Below the pieces are notes generated by a model, which was given only the letters and a program-made list of their open reading frames with translations, was not told where the DNA came from and did not search any database. Both the position numbers and the translations under genes were made by a program. This document shows positions 18,266-28,124 of a stretch of DNA of 60,466 nt, in pieces; position 1 is the first letter of the stretch; each line of letters begins with the position of its first letter. The DNA is taken from assembly GCA_944320665.1 (NCBI GenBank), contig CALUII010000005.1:1-60466 (forward strand). The letters run 5' to 3'. This stretch comes from an uncultured Alistipes sp. Its GTDB lineage: Bacteria; Bacteroidota; Bacteroidia; Bacteroidales; Rikenellaceae.

Positions 18266-19036
18266 TTACGCCACCGGGCACGGAATGCCGAGTGCTTCAA
18301 CGCGTCGTGCGATGGCTCCCAGCTCCTCCTTCGATACCTTGGTCAGCGTCTGGCACGGGGTGTCGCGGTCGAGCGAGTAGACCATCACCTTCGACGGGCG
18401 GATCTGCTCCACGAGGTGCAGCCAGGCCGAAACCTCCTCTTCGGTCGTGTTGTCGATGGACTCTCCCCGGTATTCGCCCCGCAGAAACATCGTCTGAAGA
18501 ATCATGCGCCCCTCAAAACCTTGCATCTGGCGCACCACCTCCTCAACCGAATAGTGTCCCTGGGGGTTGTTGATCAGCCGCACCGTCCGGTCGAAGGCCG
18601 AGTCAAGTTTCAGGATGTTGTTGTCCACGCGCAGCAGCGCACGGCGCACCTCCTCACGGCCGAGTTGAGTGGCGTTGCTCAGCACCGAGACCTTGGCCGT
18701 CGGGCAGTGGGCATCGCGCAGCGAGAGTGTGTCGTCGATGATTGCCTCGAACTCGGGATGGAGCGTCGGTTCGCCGTTGCCTGCAAAGGTGATGACGTCG
18801 GGCGGCGTGCCGTCGGCCACCATGCGCCGGAGGGTCTCTCCCAGCAGACGGGCAACGTCTGCACGGGCATTGAACCGGCGTCCGCCCGGGTGGTCGTGGT
18901 TCCAGCCGCATTCGCAATAGATGCAGTCGAACGAACAGAGTTTCGATTCGGTGGGCAGCAGGTTGACGCCCAGTGAGAGCCCCAGGCGACGCGAGTGCAC
19001 GGGGCCGAAGATGATGTCGTGGTAGAGTGATGTCAT
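18266..19036 (-). CDS. radical SAM protein (COG0731/TYW1-like group)
   Basis: 256-residue radical SAM enzyme. The 4Fe-4S motif CxxxCxxC is in LCSFDCIYCECGW (two more Cys follow closely), and ITFAGNGEPTLHPEF is the GGE-like SAM-binding motif. The opening DIIFGPVHSRRLGLSLGVNLLP is typical of a widespread single-domain family annotated as radical SAM, distantly like the wyosine enzyme TYW1. The substrate is unknown. The start at 19036 is only 8 bases from the -7 box, so the mRNA may be leaderless. Confidence 0.88.
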   Translation of the reverse strand: MTSLYHDIIFGPVHSRRLGLSLGVNLLPTESKLCSFDCIYCECGWNHDHPGGRRFNARADVARLLGETLRRMVADGTPPDVITFAGNGEPTLHPEFEAIIDDTLSLRDAHCPTAKVSVLSNATQLGREEVRRALLRVDNNILKLDSAFDRTVRLINNPQGHYSVEEVVRQMQGFEGRMILQTMFLRGEYRGESIDNTTEEEVSAWLHLVEQIRPSKVMVYSLDRDTPCQTLTKVSKEELGAIARRVEALGIPCPVA

Positions 19037-19043
19037 GATAAAA

Positions 19044-19074
19044 CAAAGTTAGGGATATTCTTTGCGTTTTGCAA
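19044..19074 (-). promoter_or_regulatory. promoter of the radical SAM gene, abutting its start codon
   Basis: On the minus strand TTG (19074-19072), 20 bases, TAACTTTG (19051-19044). The ATG begins at 19036, 8 bases beyond the -7 box, leaving room for only a few untranslated bases. Confidence 0.85.
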
Positions 19075-19269
19075 GTGGTGCGGAGAATATATTTTTGTAA
19101 GGAGGGGATGCTTGCGCGGTGTGTACGCGAAGTCGGCTCCGGCGGGAGGTCGTACGGACGGGGACGACGAAAATATCGTTTTTCGGGCCGAAATGTTTTG
19201 AATTGAGGAATTTTTCCTATATTTAGCGTCCGGTTCTCGTCGGACCGGAAAAATAAGGTGTTTTTAATT

Positions 19270-21426
19270 ATGATTGGAAAGAGATTTTGGATAGCGACTC
19301 TCGCTGCCGTTTTTGCCGGCGGTGTGTGGAGTGCATCTGCGCTGCCGGCCTATCCCAAACCGGTGGTCTACACGCAGAGCGACGGAACACAGATTACGAT
19401 CCGTATCGTGGGTGACGAATTCTACCATTACGTCGTCTCCGAGGAGGGCTATACCCTTGCCGGCGGTGCGGACGGCGACTACTACTATGCAACACAGGCG
19501 GCTGACGGTTCGCTCGTTCCGACCCGGATCAAGGCCCGTCCGACCTCGATGCTTACCCGCAGCGAGATGGCCGAGATCGCCTCGCTGCAGCGCGGCCTGA
19601 AACCTGTGCAGGATCCGACCCTGCGTCAGGCAATCCGAATGTTCCGGAGCGCGACGGCCCCGGCTCCCACTCGTTCGTCGGTCAGCGGCATGCCTTCGGC
19701 TCCCGGCCGAATGGCTACCTCCTCTTCGGCAACGACTGGCGATATGCGCTCTCTGATTATCCTCGTTGAGACCTCGGATAAAAAATTCAGCATTGCCAAT
19801 CCACAGCAGGCTTTCTCCAATATGCTCAACCAGAAGGGGTACAGCCAGGGGGGTGCAACGGGTAGTGCGTGGGACTACTATAACGACAACTCGAACGGAA
19901 AGTTTAATCCCGAGTTTGTGGTTGTGGGGCCCTACCAAGTGAGCAACACGGCAGCATATTATGCCGGTACGACCGGTAATCAGAATGTGCCTAATCTGGT
20001 GGTCGAAGCGTGTCGCCTGGCAGATGCTGATGGGTTGGACTTCACGCAGTTCGCCAACCAGGATGGAACCATTCGTGACGTCTTTGTCTTCTTTGCCGGA
20101 TACAGTCAGGCGGAGGGCGTGCCCAACGTCATCTGGCCGCATCGTTGGTCGGTGCGTGGCAAGAGTGAGTATTCCAATGTCATGCTCGATGGAGTGAAAC
20201 TTGACTGGTATGCCTGTGCCGCAGAGTTGCAAGGTGCGAATGGTGTAACAATGACCGGTATTGGTCCCTTCTGTCATGAGTTTGGTCACGTGCTCGGTTG
20301 GCCCGACTTCTACGACACGGATTACGATGGAAATGGAGGTACGGCTGCCGCCATCGAGAATTATTCACTCATGTGTGCCGGCAACTACAACAACGACGGA
20401 CATACGCCTCCGGCTCTGACGCTGCTTGAACGTTGGATGGTGGGGTGGACCGAACCCGAATTGCTGACGCAGGCAGGTGACTATACGCTTGCTCCGGTAT
20501 GGGAGGACAAGGGCTATCTGATCCCCACGGGTACGGAGAACGACTACTTCCTGGTTGAGGCCCGTGCACTCGGCGGATTCAAGTGGGACAACTACATCAG
20601 CGACTACTACGGCAACGTCGACGGAAGCAAAGGTATGCTCGTGATGCATGTCGACTATACGAGTCAGTATCAGGATGCCTGGGTGGATAACAACACACTG
20701 AATGCCAATCCGGCTCACGAATGTGTCAAGTTGGTGCGTGCCGTGCCGGGCAGTGCTTCGGCCGATACGCCTTCGTTGACGATGTTCCCCGGTATTCAGA
20801 ACGTGCAGACGTTGACCTCGACCAGCAATCGGGACTATACGGCTTGGACGGGCAGCGGCCCCGATCTCTCGCTGATCGGTATCCGTGTGGACGGACAGTC
20901 GGTGAAGATGACGGCTCGTCAGCGTACGGCTTCGACGGCCGAACTGGGACTGGTGACGCGGATCAATCAGTTCGATGTCCTGCTGTCGTGGGACGAGTCG
21001 CTGGCCGATTCGTGGAAGATATCGTGGATCAACCTCAATGACGCCTCGAAGGGCGAGGTGGAACTCTCCGAAGCCAACTATTTTCTCGAGAACCTGAAGC
21101 CCGATGCTACGTATGAGGTGGCGCTGACGGCCCTCTCGGGTGAACAGCAGGGGAAGACCCAGGTGGTGGAGTTTACGACCCCGGCGGTCGATACGTCGAA
21201 GGCTCCGCGTCTGAACCTTCAGTCGACCTATGGCGTTGACGAGCCGGTGGCGCTGAGTCTGCTCGATTACGACGGTACGATCAGCCGTGTGGAATGGTAT
21301 ATCGATGGTGCGCTTGTCGAGGAGCATTACGCAACGTTGTCGGCCGGCGAACATCAGGTCGTAGCTGCGGTTGTTGATCCCGATGGTAAGAAGGAGTATC
21401 TGGTGAAGTATGTCACCGTTCAGTAG
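19270..21426 (+). CDS. secreted M6 family metalloprotease
   Basis: 718-residue exported protease. MIGKRFWIATLAAVFAGGVWSASA is a signal peptide; the upstream in-frame codons at 19258 would add only four residues before it. The zinc site is HEFGHVLGWPDFYD (around residue 336), the extended HExxHxxGxxD of the M6 (immune inhibitor A-like) family, followed by NYSLMCAGNYNNDG. The C-terminal ~170 residues look like a fibronectin III-type domain (KPDATYEVALTALSGEQQGKT) and a second Ig-like domain. A -7-like box TATATTTA is at 19218-19225. The small lipoprotein gene follows 31 bases later. Confidence 0.9.
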   Translation: MIGKRFWIATLAAVFAGGVWSASALPAYPKPVVYTQSDGTQITIRIVGDEFYHYVVSEEGYTLAGGADGDYYYATQAADGSLVPTRIKARPTSMLTRSEMAEIASLQRGLKPVQDPTLRQAIRMFRSATAPAPTRSSVSGMPSAPGRMATSSSATTGDMRSLIILVETSDKKFSIANPQQAFSNMLNQKGYSQGGATGSAWDYYNDNSNGKFNPEFVVVGPYQVSNTAAYYAGTTGNQNVPNLVVEACRLADADGLDFTQFANQDGTIRDVFVFFAGYSQAEGVPNVIWPHRWSVRGKSEYSNVMLDGVKLDWYACAAELQGANGVTMTGIGPFCHEFGHVLGWPDFYDTDYDGNGGTAAAIENYSLMCAGNYNNDGHTPPALTLLERWMVGWTEPELLTQAGDYTLAPVWEDKGYLIPTGTENDYFLVEARALGGFKWDNYISDYYGNVDGSKGMLVMHVDYTSQYQDAWVDNNTLNANPAHECVKLVRAVPGSASADTPSLTMFPGIQNVQTLTSTSNRDYTAWTGSGPDLSLIGIRVDGQSVKMTARQRTASTAELGLVTRINQFDVLLSWDESLADSWKISWINLNDASKGEVELSEANYFLENLKPDATYEVALTALSGEQQGKTQVVEFTTPAVDTSKAPRLNLQSTYGVDEPVALSLLDYDGTISRVEWYIDGALVEEHYATLSAGEHQVVAAVVDPDGKKEYLVKYVTVQ

Positions 21427-21457
21427 AGTAGTGTTGGACCAATTCAGTATAGGAATC

Positions 21458-21892
21458 ATGATGATGAAATATGCAAAATATCTCGTAGGTGCCCTGCTGT
21501 TGTGTGCCGCAGTGGCCTGCAAGAAGGATCCGGGTGAGGTCAAGCCGGTGGGTGAGTACCGCAATGCGTTTCTGGCCTCGACGGAGATCGGCCTCTATCA
21601 GGACGGTCGGACGGTTGTTGCCTTCAACAAATCGAATCATCAGTTGGGTATGTCGTCGCAAAAGCCGCTGTTCCGTATTACGGATAATGCCGGTGTGCAG
21701 TTTGCCGAGCTGACTCTCAATGTCATCCCCTCGGGTGAACAGAGTGCAAACGGTACCTTGACGGTGGCCGGGTACAATGCGGCAGCGACCTCCGCTTCGG
21801 ATTTCAAGGTCCTCAAGCAGGAGGACAATCTGGTCTGGTTGTGGAGCGACCAGGCTGCCACGGGTATGATTATGCCCCTGATCGAGTTCTGA
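21458..21892 (+). CDS. small lipoprotein downstream of M6 protease, unknown function
   Basis: 144 residues. MMMKYAKYLVGALLLCAAVACKK is a lipoprotein signal with the acylated Cys followed by two Lys. Three adjacent ATG codons (21458, 21461, 21464) could each serve as start. The mature part (~120 residues) is beta-rich and matches nothing I recognise. It is in an operon with the M6 protease and ends before a strong terminator, so a role linked to the protease (anchor, inhibitor or substrate capture) is possible but only inferred. Confidence 0.75.
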   Translation: MMMKYAKYLVGALLLCAAVACKKDPGEVKPVGEYRNAFLASTEIGLYQDGRTVVAFNKSNHQLGMSSQKPLFRITDNAGVQFAELTLNVIPSGEQSANGTLTVAGYNAAATSASDFKVLKQEDNLVWLWSDQAATGMIMPLIEF

Positions 21893-21950
21893 TACGGATT
21901 TTCGGTCCGGTAAATTGACGATGGGGTCTGCCATTCGTCCGGACCGTATG

Positions 21951-21995
21951 AAAAAACCGAACCTTCCCCGTGTAACGTGAAGGTTCGGTTTTTTT
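21951..21995 (+). terminator. strong intrinsic terminator after the M6 protease operon
   Basis: AACCGAACCTTC (21955-21966) pairs perfectly with GAAGGTTCGGTT (21979-21990), followed by T residues to 21995; the A-run at 21951-21956 gives a U-tract in the other direction as well. Confidence 0.93.
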
Positions 21996-22082
21996 GTATC
22001 TATGCTAACGGCACGCTCTCTCGCGAGGGCACTCCGTGTGCCCGGATGTGCCGACTGTCGGGACGGATGAGCGGGTGGGGGC

Positions 22083-23171
22083 TCAGGAGTGGGCGTCGGT
22101 TTTTGAATATTCGGAGAATTCGCAACCGAAGCGTTCGATCATCATGTTGTCCATCTCGTCGGCGCGCAGGGCCAGCTGCACGATGTTGCGGCGGATCTCC
22201 TCCTCCGACTCGGGCGTGATGTCCGACAGATGAATGCGGTAGGCGAGGTAGATCTGACGCCCCTCGATCCCCATCTTGTAGGGGCCGAAATCCTCCGAGA
22301 GCATGTAGTCCAGTACGGGTTCCACGTTGCGTTTGGGCAGGAGGTTGATCGGCGACGTCGAGAAGAGGTAGGCATCCTCGTAGACGAAGATGCGGATCTC
22401 GGAACTCCCCTTGTGGAAGAGCCACGAGTCGTAACCGTCGCGTGCCAGGATCGGGTCGATGCCCATGGCGCGGATGGCGCTCTCGACAAACTGACACAGG
22501 GCTGACTCTTCGTGCTGCTTGAAGACCCCTTCGGACAACTTGTCGCCGCACGACGGGCAGTACTCCTCCTCGTCGGCAATCAGCTCGTCGCAGCTGCCGC
22601 ACTGCACCTGGTAGTGCGTGCGGTCCAATTCGCCGAGCGATTCGAGCAGTTGGCGCAGCGTCTCGACGCGGATGCCGAAGCCCATGTTGTCGGCCTGGGT
22701 GAATTTGCTCACCGTGACGCCCACCACCTCGTAGCGTTCGTTGAACATCGGGCCGCCCGAATTGCCGGGATTGACCGCGGCATCGGTCTGCAGGTAGTAC
22801 TGTCCCTCCATAAGCTGCCGCGGGGCCGAGACCGAACCTTCGGTGATGGTGAAGGGCATGCCGTAGGGGTAGCCCGCTACGCAGATCTTGCCGCCGATGG
22901 CCAGAGAGTCGTTGTCGGCGAGCGTCAGTTCGGGCAGCGCCGAAAAGTCGTGGTCCGTGGCCAACAGCGCCAGGTCCAGTTGCGGATTGACCACCACGAC
23001 GCGTGCCGGATAGGGATTGCGCCGGTTGTCGAGCAGCGCCACACGGCGGTAGCCCTCGACGACGTGGTAGTTCGTGACGAAGAGGTCGTGCGATTTCAGG
23101 TAGAAGCAGCTGCCCGAACCGCCCGAGTGGCTGACCTTGAAGACCGTCTGAAAAATCGTATTCTGTTCCAT
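22083..23171 (-). CDS. trypsin-like serine protease with zinc ribbon and CesT/YbjN-like C-terminal domain
   Basis: 362 residues, no signal peptide or membrane segment, so probably cytoplasmic. Residues ~5-180 are a chymotrypsin-fold protease of S1C type with a complete triad: H36 (VTNYHVVEG), D66 (PQLDLALL), S138 (NPGNSGGP). Residues 191-208 form a zinc ribbon (CGSC...CPSC). Residues ~220-362 look like the CesT/Tir-chaperone or YbjN fold (LPKRNVEPVLDYML, GIEGRQIYLAYRIHLSDI). No PDZ domain is present, unlike HtrA/Deg. The start is 21 bases after the stop of the 455-residue gene, an operon. The combination suggests regulated intracellular proteolysis; substrate unknown. Confidence 0.85.
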   Translation of the reverse strand: MEQNTIFQTVFKVSHSGGSGSCFYLKSHDLFVTNYHVVEGYRRVALLDNRRNPYPARVVVVNPQLDLALLATDHDFSALPELTLADNDSLAIGGKICVAGYPYGMPFTITEGSVSAPRQLMEGQYYLQTDAAVNPGNSGGPMFNERYEVVGVTVSKFTQADNMGFGIRVETLRQLLESLGELDRTHYQVQCGSCDELIADEEEYCPSCGDKLSEGVFKQHEESALCQFVESAIRAMGIDPILARDGYDSWLFHKGSSEIRIFVYEDAYLFSTSPINLLPKRNVEPVLDYMLSEDFGPYKMGIEGRQIYLAYRIHLSDITPESEEEIRRNIVQLALRADEMDNMMIERFGCEFSEYSKTDAHS

Positions 23172-23192
23172 TGCTGTGGCTGTTTTCGGGGG

Positions 23193-24560
23193 TTAGTGCG
23201 TTGTGTCGTTCTGGGTTTGTGCGGCGGAGGTCTGTCCGAGAAGCTTTTGTTGGAGTTCGGCGGCCAGGCGCAGGTATTCGTTCGTGTCGCCGCGCGACAG
23301 CGCCTCCTGCATGCGCTGCTGCATGGCCGTGAGCTCGGCCTGAAGGGCCGCGACGGCCGCCTGGGCCCGGGCGATGCTCTCGGCATCCGGATCCGTAGCG
23401 GAGGTTGCTCCCGTATCGGTCGTCGGGGAGGCCTGTTCCTCCTCTTCGGGGGCGAAGTCGTCCTCCATGAGTTTCTCGAGCGCGGTGTAGAGAATGCCCG
23501 AAGCCTCCTCCATGCTCTTGCCGCCCGACTGCCTGAGGGCCTCGGCGACGAGGGCGTTGATGTCGTCCTGCACGTCGTTGTAGAAGTACATCTCGTAGAA
23601 CTTGTAGAGCATGCGTACCGTGCTGCGCTCGTAATTCTCGGCCTCGATGGCCTCCATAGCCTCGCGGTAGACCTCCTTCATGTTCTCCTGCACGTTGGCC
23701 AGCGAGGAGCGTTGGCGCGTCGAGACCAGTTGGTCGACGAAGTAGAGGTCGGCGGCCAGCTGGTCGTCGGGTGTGGTGTCGACCTTCGTGAGGAAGGCCT
23801 TGCACTGGGCCAACAGGTCGCTCAGCGGCAGTTCGCGGTCCATGTCGTCGACCGCCTTGTTCAGCTCGTTGGTCAGCTGACCCTGCGGATGGGCGAAGTA
23901 GCTCAGTTTGTAGAGCGCCGTGTCGAGCAGGTTCCAGGCGTAGCCGTACTTGCGTTCGGTTTCGTACTCCTTGACGGCGGCGAGTGTCTCGCGGCACGTG
24001 GTATGGATTGCCGCGAGGATGCGTTGCATCTCCTCGGGCGGGTAGGGGGTAACGTGGGGCTCGTAGCTGCGTCGGGCGCCGAACTTCGTGCAGAACTCGT
24101 CGTCGTAGCGGTCGCCGATGTGGCAGATGTTGCGCAGCAGGAAGTAGATCTTGTGCGGGTGGCACTGCGTGAGCGGACATTCGTACTCCATGGTGATGTG
24201 GTCGCCCTCCTTATGGAAGCGGGCGAGCATCAGGTAGTTGAGGTTCAGGTCGGCGATCTGTCGCAGCATGGCGACGCGGCTCTTGGTGGGGAGCTCCAGA
24301 AAATCCGTATGGATCGTGAAGCGTCCGTCGTGGATGCGCACGTGGACCAGGATGGAGCCGTGGGGCAGGCGGAATTCCGTGCCGTCGGCGTTGCCGTACT
24401 TGTGGCGGAACTCGGGATTGAGGTGGTCGAGCAGCAGGTGAAACGCCTCGAGCGGATGTCCCTCGTTATAGCGGTCGATGCTCTGTGTCCAAGCCTCCAT
24501 GTTGACTTTGCTCTGGGTCGAGTCGATGATGGGGGCGACGTAAGCGTGTGTGAGTTTCAT
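23193..24560 (-). CDS. CesT/YbjN-like domain protein paired with the zinc-ribbon protease
   Basis: 455 residues, soluble. The N-terminal ~170 residues resemble a type III secretion chaperone-like (CesT/YbjN) domain (FRLPHGSILVHVRI, FLELPTKSRVAMLRQIADLN, ITMEYECPLTQCHPHKIYFLLRNICHIGDRYDD). The middle is helical. From ~385 there is an acidic stretch (DDFAPEEEEQ), a T/D/A-rich linker and a heptad-rich region (AVAALQAELTAMQQRMQEAL...LAAELQQKLLG) likely to be a coiled coil. First gene of a two-gene operon with the protease, whose C-terminus has the same kind of domain. A -7 box TATATTTG is at 24648-24641. Function unknown; an adaptor or substrate-recruiting role is inference. Confidence 0.7.
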   Translation of the reverse strand: MKLTHAYVAPIIDSTQSKVNMEAWTQSIDRYNEGHPLEAFHLLLDHLNPEFRHKYGNADGTEFRLPHGSILVHVRIHDGRFTIHTDFLELPTKSRVAMLRQIADLNLNYLMLARFHKEGDHITMEYECPLTQCHPHKIYFLLRNICHIGDRYDDEFCTKFGARRSYEPHVTPYPPEEMQRILAAIHTTCRETLAAVKEYETERKYGYAWNLLDTALYKLSYFAHPQGQLTNELNKAVDDMDRELPLSDLLAQCKAFLTKVDTTPDDQLAADLYFVDQLVSTRQRSSLANVQENMKEVYREAMEAIEAENYERSTVRMLYKFYEMYFYNDVQDDINALVAEALRQSGGKSMEEASGILYTALEKLMEDDFAPEEEEQASPTTDTGATSATDPDAESIARAQAAVAALQAELTAMQQRMQEALSRGDTNEYLRLAAELQQKLLGQTSAAQTQNDTTH

Positions 24561-24759
24561 AACGATCAGTCAGGTGTGGTTGGTGGCGGGGTATGCCTCG
24601 TCGCGGGGTGTTGCGGCCTATGCGGAGGTACCTCGTTAGACAAATATACGCAAAAAATATGGGAATCAGTTGATATATCGCAAGTGCTTGTAGTCGCTTT
24701 TTCGGTGCAATAGTCCATGGCGGCGAAATTGTAAGGGATAACCCTTCGCAATCAGATGA

Positions 24760-25647
24760 CTATATGGTGATATATCGCTGATATAAATAGCTGATCCATT
24801 CTTTTTGTTTGTCCGACGTAAAGTGTTGACTCATCATGTCAAACAAACCTTCATACGTCAAATCAATAAAGCTGTCTTGCCCTTTGGGTGTCAGTAGTGA
24901 TTTGTACTCGGGTAGTGCGTGCAGATGGAAATGGGTGTTGCCTTGGGGATAAAGGTGTATGTGATGGAACTGTTGGATATCTCCTCGTGCAATCATGGCA
25001 TACCCCAAGAGATGGTTACGCCATATCTGTCTTAAATGGTTGGCCTTGAGAAATATCGATATGTCTAAATCCGGAATGAAGTACCCGGATTCGCGGGTCA
25101 TTAGTCGATATGGGCTATGGGTGTCACATATGTCCCTTTGTTCTTTCTTGCCGATTGGGTATCCATTCTCCGTATATTTAACTTCAATGCCGATTGCTCC
25201 TTTTTGGCTGTTGCTGTCCACATATTCAATATATGCATCAAAAGAGGTGCCGTCATTCAAATACATTGTTCTGTCTGCATATCCGGCAAACTCAATATAG
25301 ATGTGTGTGATTATTGAAATCTCAGTGTGGATGATTGTGCTGAATAATCGTCGGGCATTATCCAGATCCTCCTCCATGGGGACAAATAGATTGAATGGGA
25401 TATGTTCGCTACGCAACATATTTGAGAATAAGGCGGAGGTGTCGAATCTCTTCACCTTCTGCCGTATTAATTCTCTGTATGTAGCGCAGAATATCAAGCC
25501 TTGTCGGGCAGCGTTTGGACTTAGTATGACTTGTGGATTTTTCTCATCGTAATAGTCGTTGAGTATCTGCTCGCGGAAAGCAAATTGATGTGCTCGAGCC
25601 TTTGCCTTGAAAGCATCGTCGAGACGATAAGTTTTATCTTTTTTCAT
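24760..25647 (-). CDS. putative PD-(D/E)XK restriction endonuclease (PGN_0703-like)
   Basis: 295 residues. The likely catalytic core is D137 (GTSFDAYIEY) and E155-V-K157 (IGIEVKYTENG), the PD-(D/E)XK nuclease pattern, preceded by SEHIPFNLFVPMEEDLDNA, a segment I associate with the PGN_0703-like putative restriction endonucleases. The gene is strikingly AT-rich (a 60-base sample at 25021 has ~37% GC) against ~60% in its neighbours and has different codon usage, indicating recent acquisition. It lies just downstream of tRNA-His and its terminator, a common insertion point. No methyltransferase is adjacent. Family name is from memory of motifs, not a search. Confidence 0.65.
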   Translation of the reverse strand: MKKDKTYRLDDAFKAKARAHQFAFREQILNDYYDEKNPQVILSPNAARQGLIFCATYRELIRQKVKRFDTSALFSNMLRSEHIPFNLFVPMEEDLDNARRLFSTIIHTEISIITHIYIEFAGYADRTMYLNDGTSFDAYIEYVDSNSQKGAIGIEVKYTENGYPIGKKEQRDICDTHSPYRLMTRESGYFIPDLDISIFLKANHLRQIWRNHLLGYAMIARGDIQQFHHIHLYPQGNTHFHLHALPEYKSLLTPKGQDSFIDLTYEGLFDMMSQHFTSDKQKEWISYLYQRYITI

Positions 25648-25753
25648 GCTTGTATTGAAATAATGAAGTAATAAGGTGTGCCATCATTAAGTGGGGCTCT
25701 TGTTTTGAATGAGAGGGCGTTTCTTTTGGGAGCTTGAAAAGGGCGGTTGAGAA

Positions 25754-25785
25754 CAAAAAAAAGAGCCGACCCTTTGGGTCAGCTC
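25754..25785 (-). terminator. terminator of tRNA-His
   Basis: On the minus strand GAGCTGACCC (25785-25776), loop AAA, GGGTCGGCTC (25772-25763), then eight T. The stem is 10 bp with one G-T type pair. It lies 9 bases after the tRNA 3' end. Confidence 0.93.
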
Positions 25786-25793
25786 CTCTGCTG

Positions 25794-25868
25794 GGTGGAA
25801 GAAGGGACTCGAACCCTCGACACCCGGAACCACAATCCGGTGCTCTAACCGACTGAGCTACATCCACC
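25794..25868 (-). tRNA. tRNA-His (GTG)
   Basis: Cloverleaf read on the minus strand: acceptor 5' GTGGATG, D-arm GCTC...GAGC, anticodon arm CCGGA-TTGTGGT-TCCGG with anticodon GTG, T-arm GAGGG-TTCGAGT-CCCTT, acceptor 3' CTTCCAC. An extra G (25868) precedes position 1 and faces C73 (25794), the G-1 identity element unique to tRNA-His. Position 6:67 reads as a U-U mismatch. CCA is not encoded. Confidence 0.97.
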
Positions 25869-25900
25869 ATGAAGACACATTCCTGTGTCGTATCGGTGTG

Positions 25901-25932
25901 CAAAGATAATATGCTTTCTGTTATGATGCAAA
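25901..25932 (-). promoter_or_regulatory. promoter of tRNA-His
   Basis: On the minus strand TTTG (25932-25929), 20 bases, TATCTTTG (25908-25901). Transcription would begin near 25896, ~28 bases before the mature tRNA. Confidence 0.85.
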
Positions 25933-25984
25933 AAAAACAAAGAAAAAATACGCTTTGTGACAAATTGTCAGCTCCGAATGTCGC

Positions 25985-26016
25985 TTTTGGCGCATTTTTC
26001 TGCCAAAATCGCTTTG
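25985..26016 (+). promoter_or_regulatory. groESL promoter with an inverted repeat in the spacer
   Basis: TTTG (25986-25989), 19 bases, TCGCTTTG (26009-26016; one mismatch to TAnnTTTG). TTTTGGC (25985-25991) and GCCAAAA (26002-26008) form a perfect 7-bp inverted repeat with a 10-base gap exactly between the boxes, a plausible repressor site. No CIRCE element is present. The gap 25869-26108 otherwise holds only the tRNA promoter. Confidence 0.55.
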
Positions 26017-26108
26017 GCATATCTCTTGTTAGATAGGGAAGTGAATTCGGGCTCGGTCCCGAAGAAGACGCTGAAAATTTGAAAATACATATTAAAACAC
26101 GTAAAGCT

Positions 26109-26378
26109 ATGAACGTAAAACCCTTATCGGATCGCGTACTGATCCAGCCCAATCCCGCCGAAGAGATGACTGCCGGCGGCCTCATCATTCCCGATACGGC
26201 CAAGGAGAAGCCCCTTGCCGGCAAGGTGGTAGCCGTTGGCCCGGGTACGTCCGAGGTTAAGATGGAGGTCAAGGTCGGTGATCAGGTCCTCTATGGCAAG
26301 TATGCCGGTCAGGAGATCTCGATCGATGGTGTCGACTACCTCATCATGAAGCAGAACGACATTCTGGCAATCATCTAA
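26109..26378 (+). CDS. groES: co-chaperonin GroES
   Basis: 89-residue lid of the GroEL folding chamber. [40 protein letters not shown]... contains the mobile loop ([18 protein letters not shown]) that contacts GroEL, and ends [15 protein letters not shown]. An earlier in-frame start at 26079 would add ten residues not found in the family. groEL follows 35 bases later. Confidence 0.98.
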   Translation: MNVKPLSDRVLIQPNPAEEMTAGGLIIPDTAKEKPLAGKVVAVGPGTSEVKMEVKVGDQVLYGKYAGQEISIDGVDYLIMKQNDILAII

Positions 26379-26398
26379 TTTAACGTTTCATCTTTTAA

Positions 26399-28045
<1,647 letters not shown>

Positions 28046-28124
28046 TAGCACGTCGCTCGTGCGCATCCGTGTGCGCACGCGACCTGCCGTCGGACGGCTT
28101 GTAGTGCGAGCCCTTCCGAAACGC

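Noticed and set aside
24561-25900. Integration (att) direct repeats around the AT-rich nuclease gene
   Set aside because: I looked for a copy of the tRNA-His 3' end on the far side of the gene and saw none; no integrase is present.
25869-26108. CIRCE element before groESL
   Set aside because: The TTAGCACTC/GAGTGCTAA repeat is absent; a different inverted repeat is reported instead.
25634-26272. 212-residue minus-strand frame across tRNA-His and groES
   Set aside because: It crosses a tRNA, its terminator and groES, with no family features.
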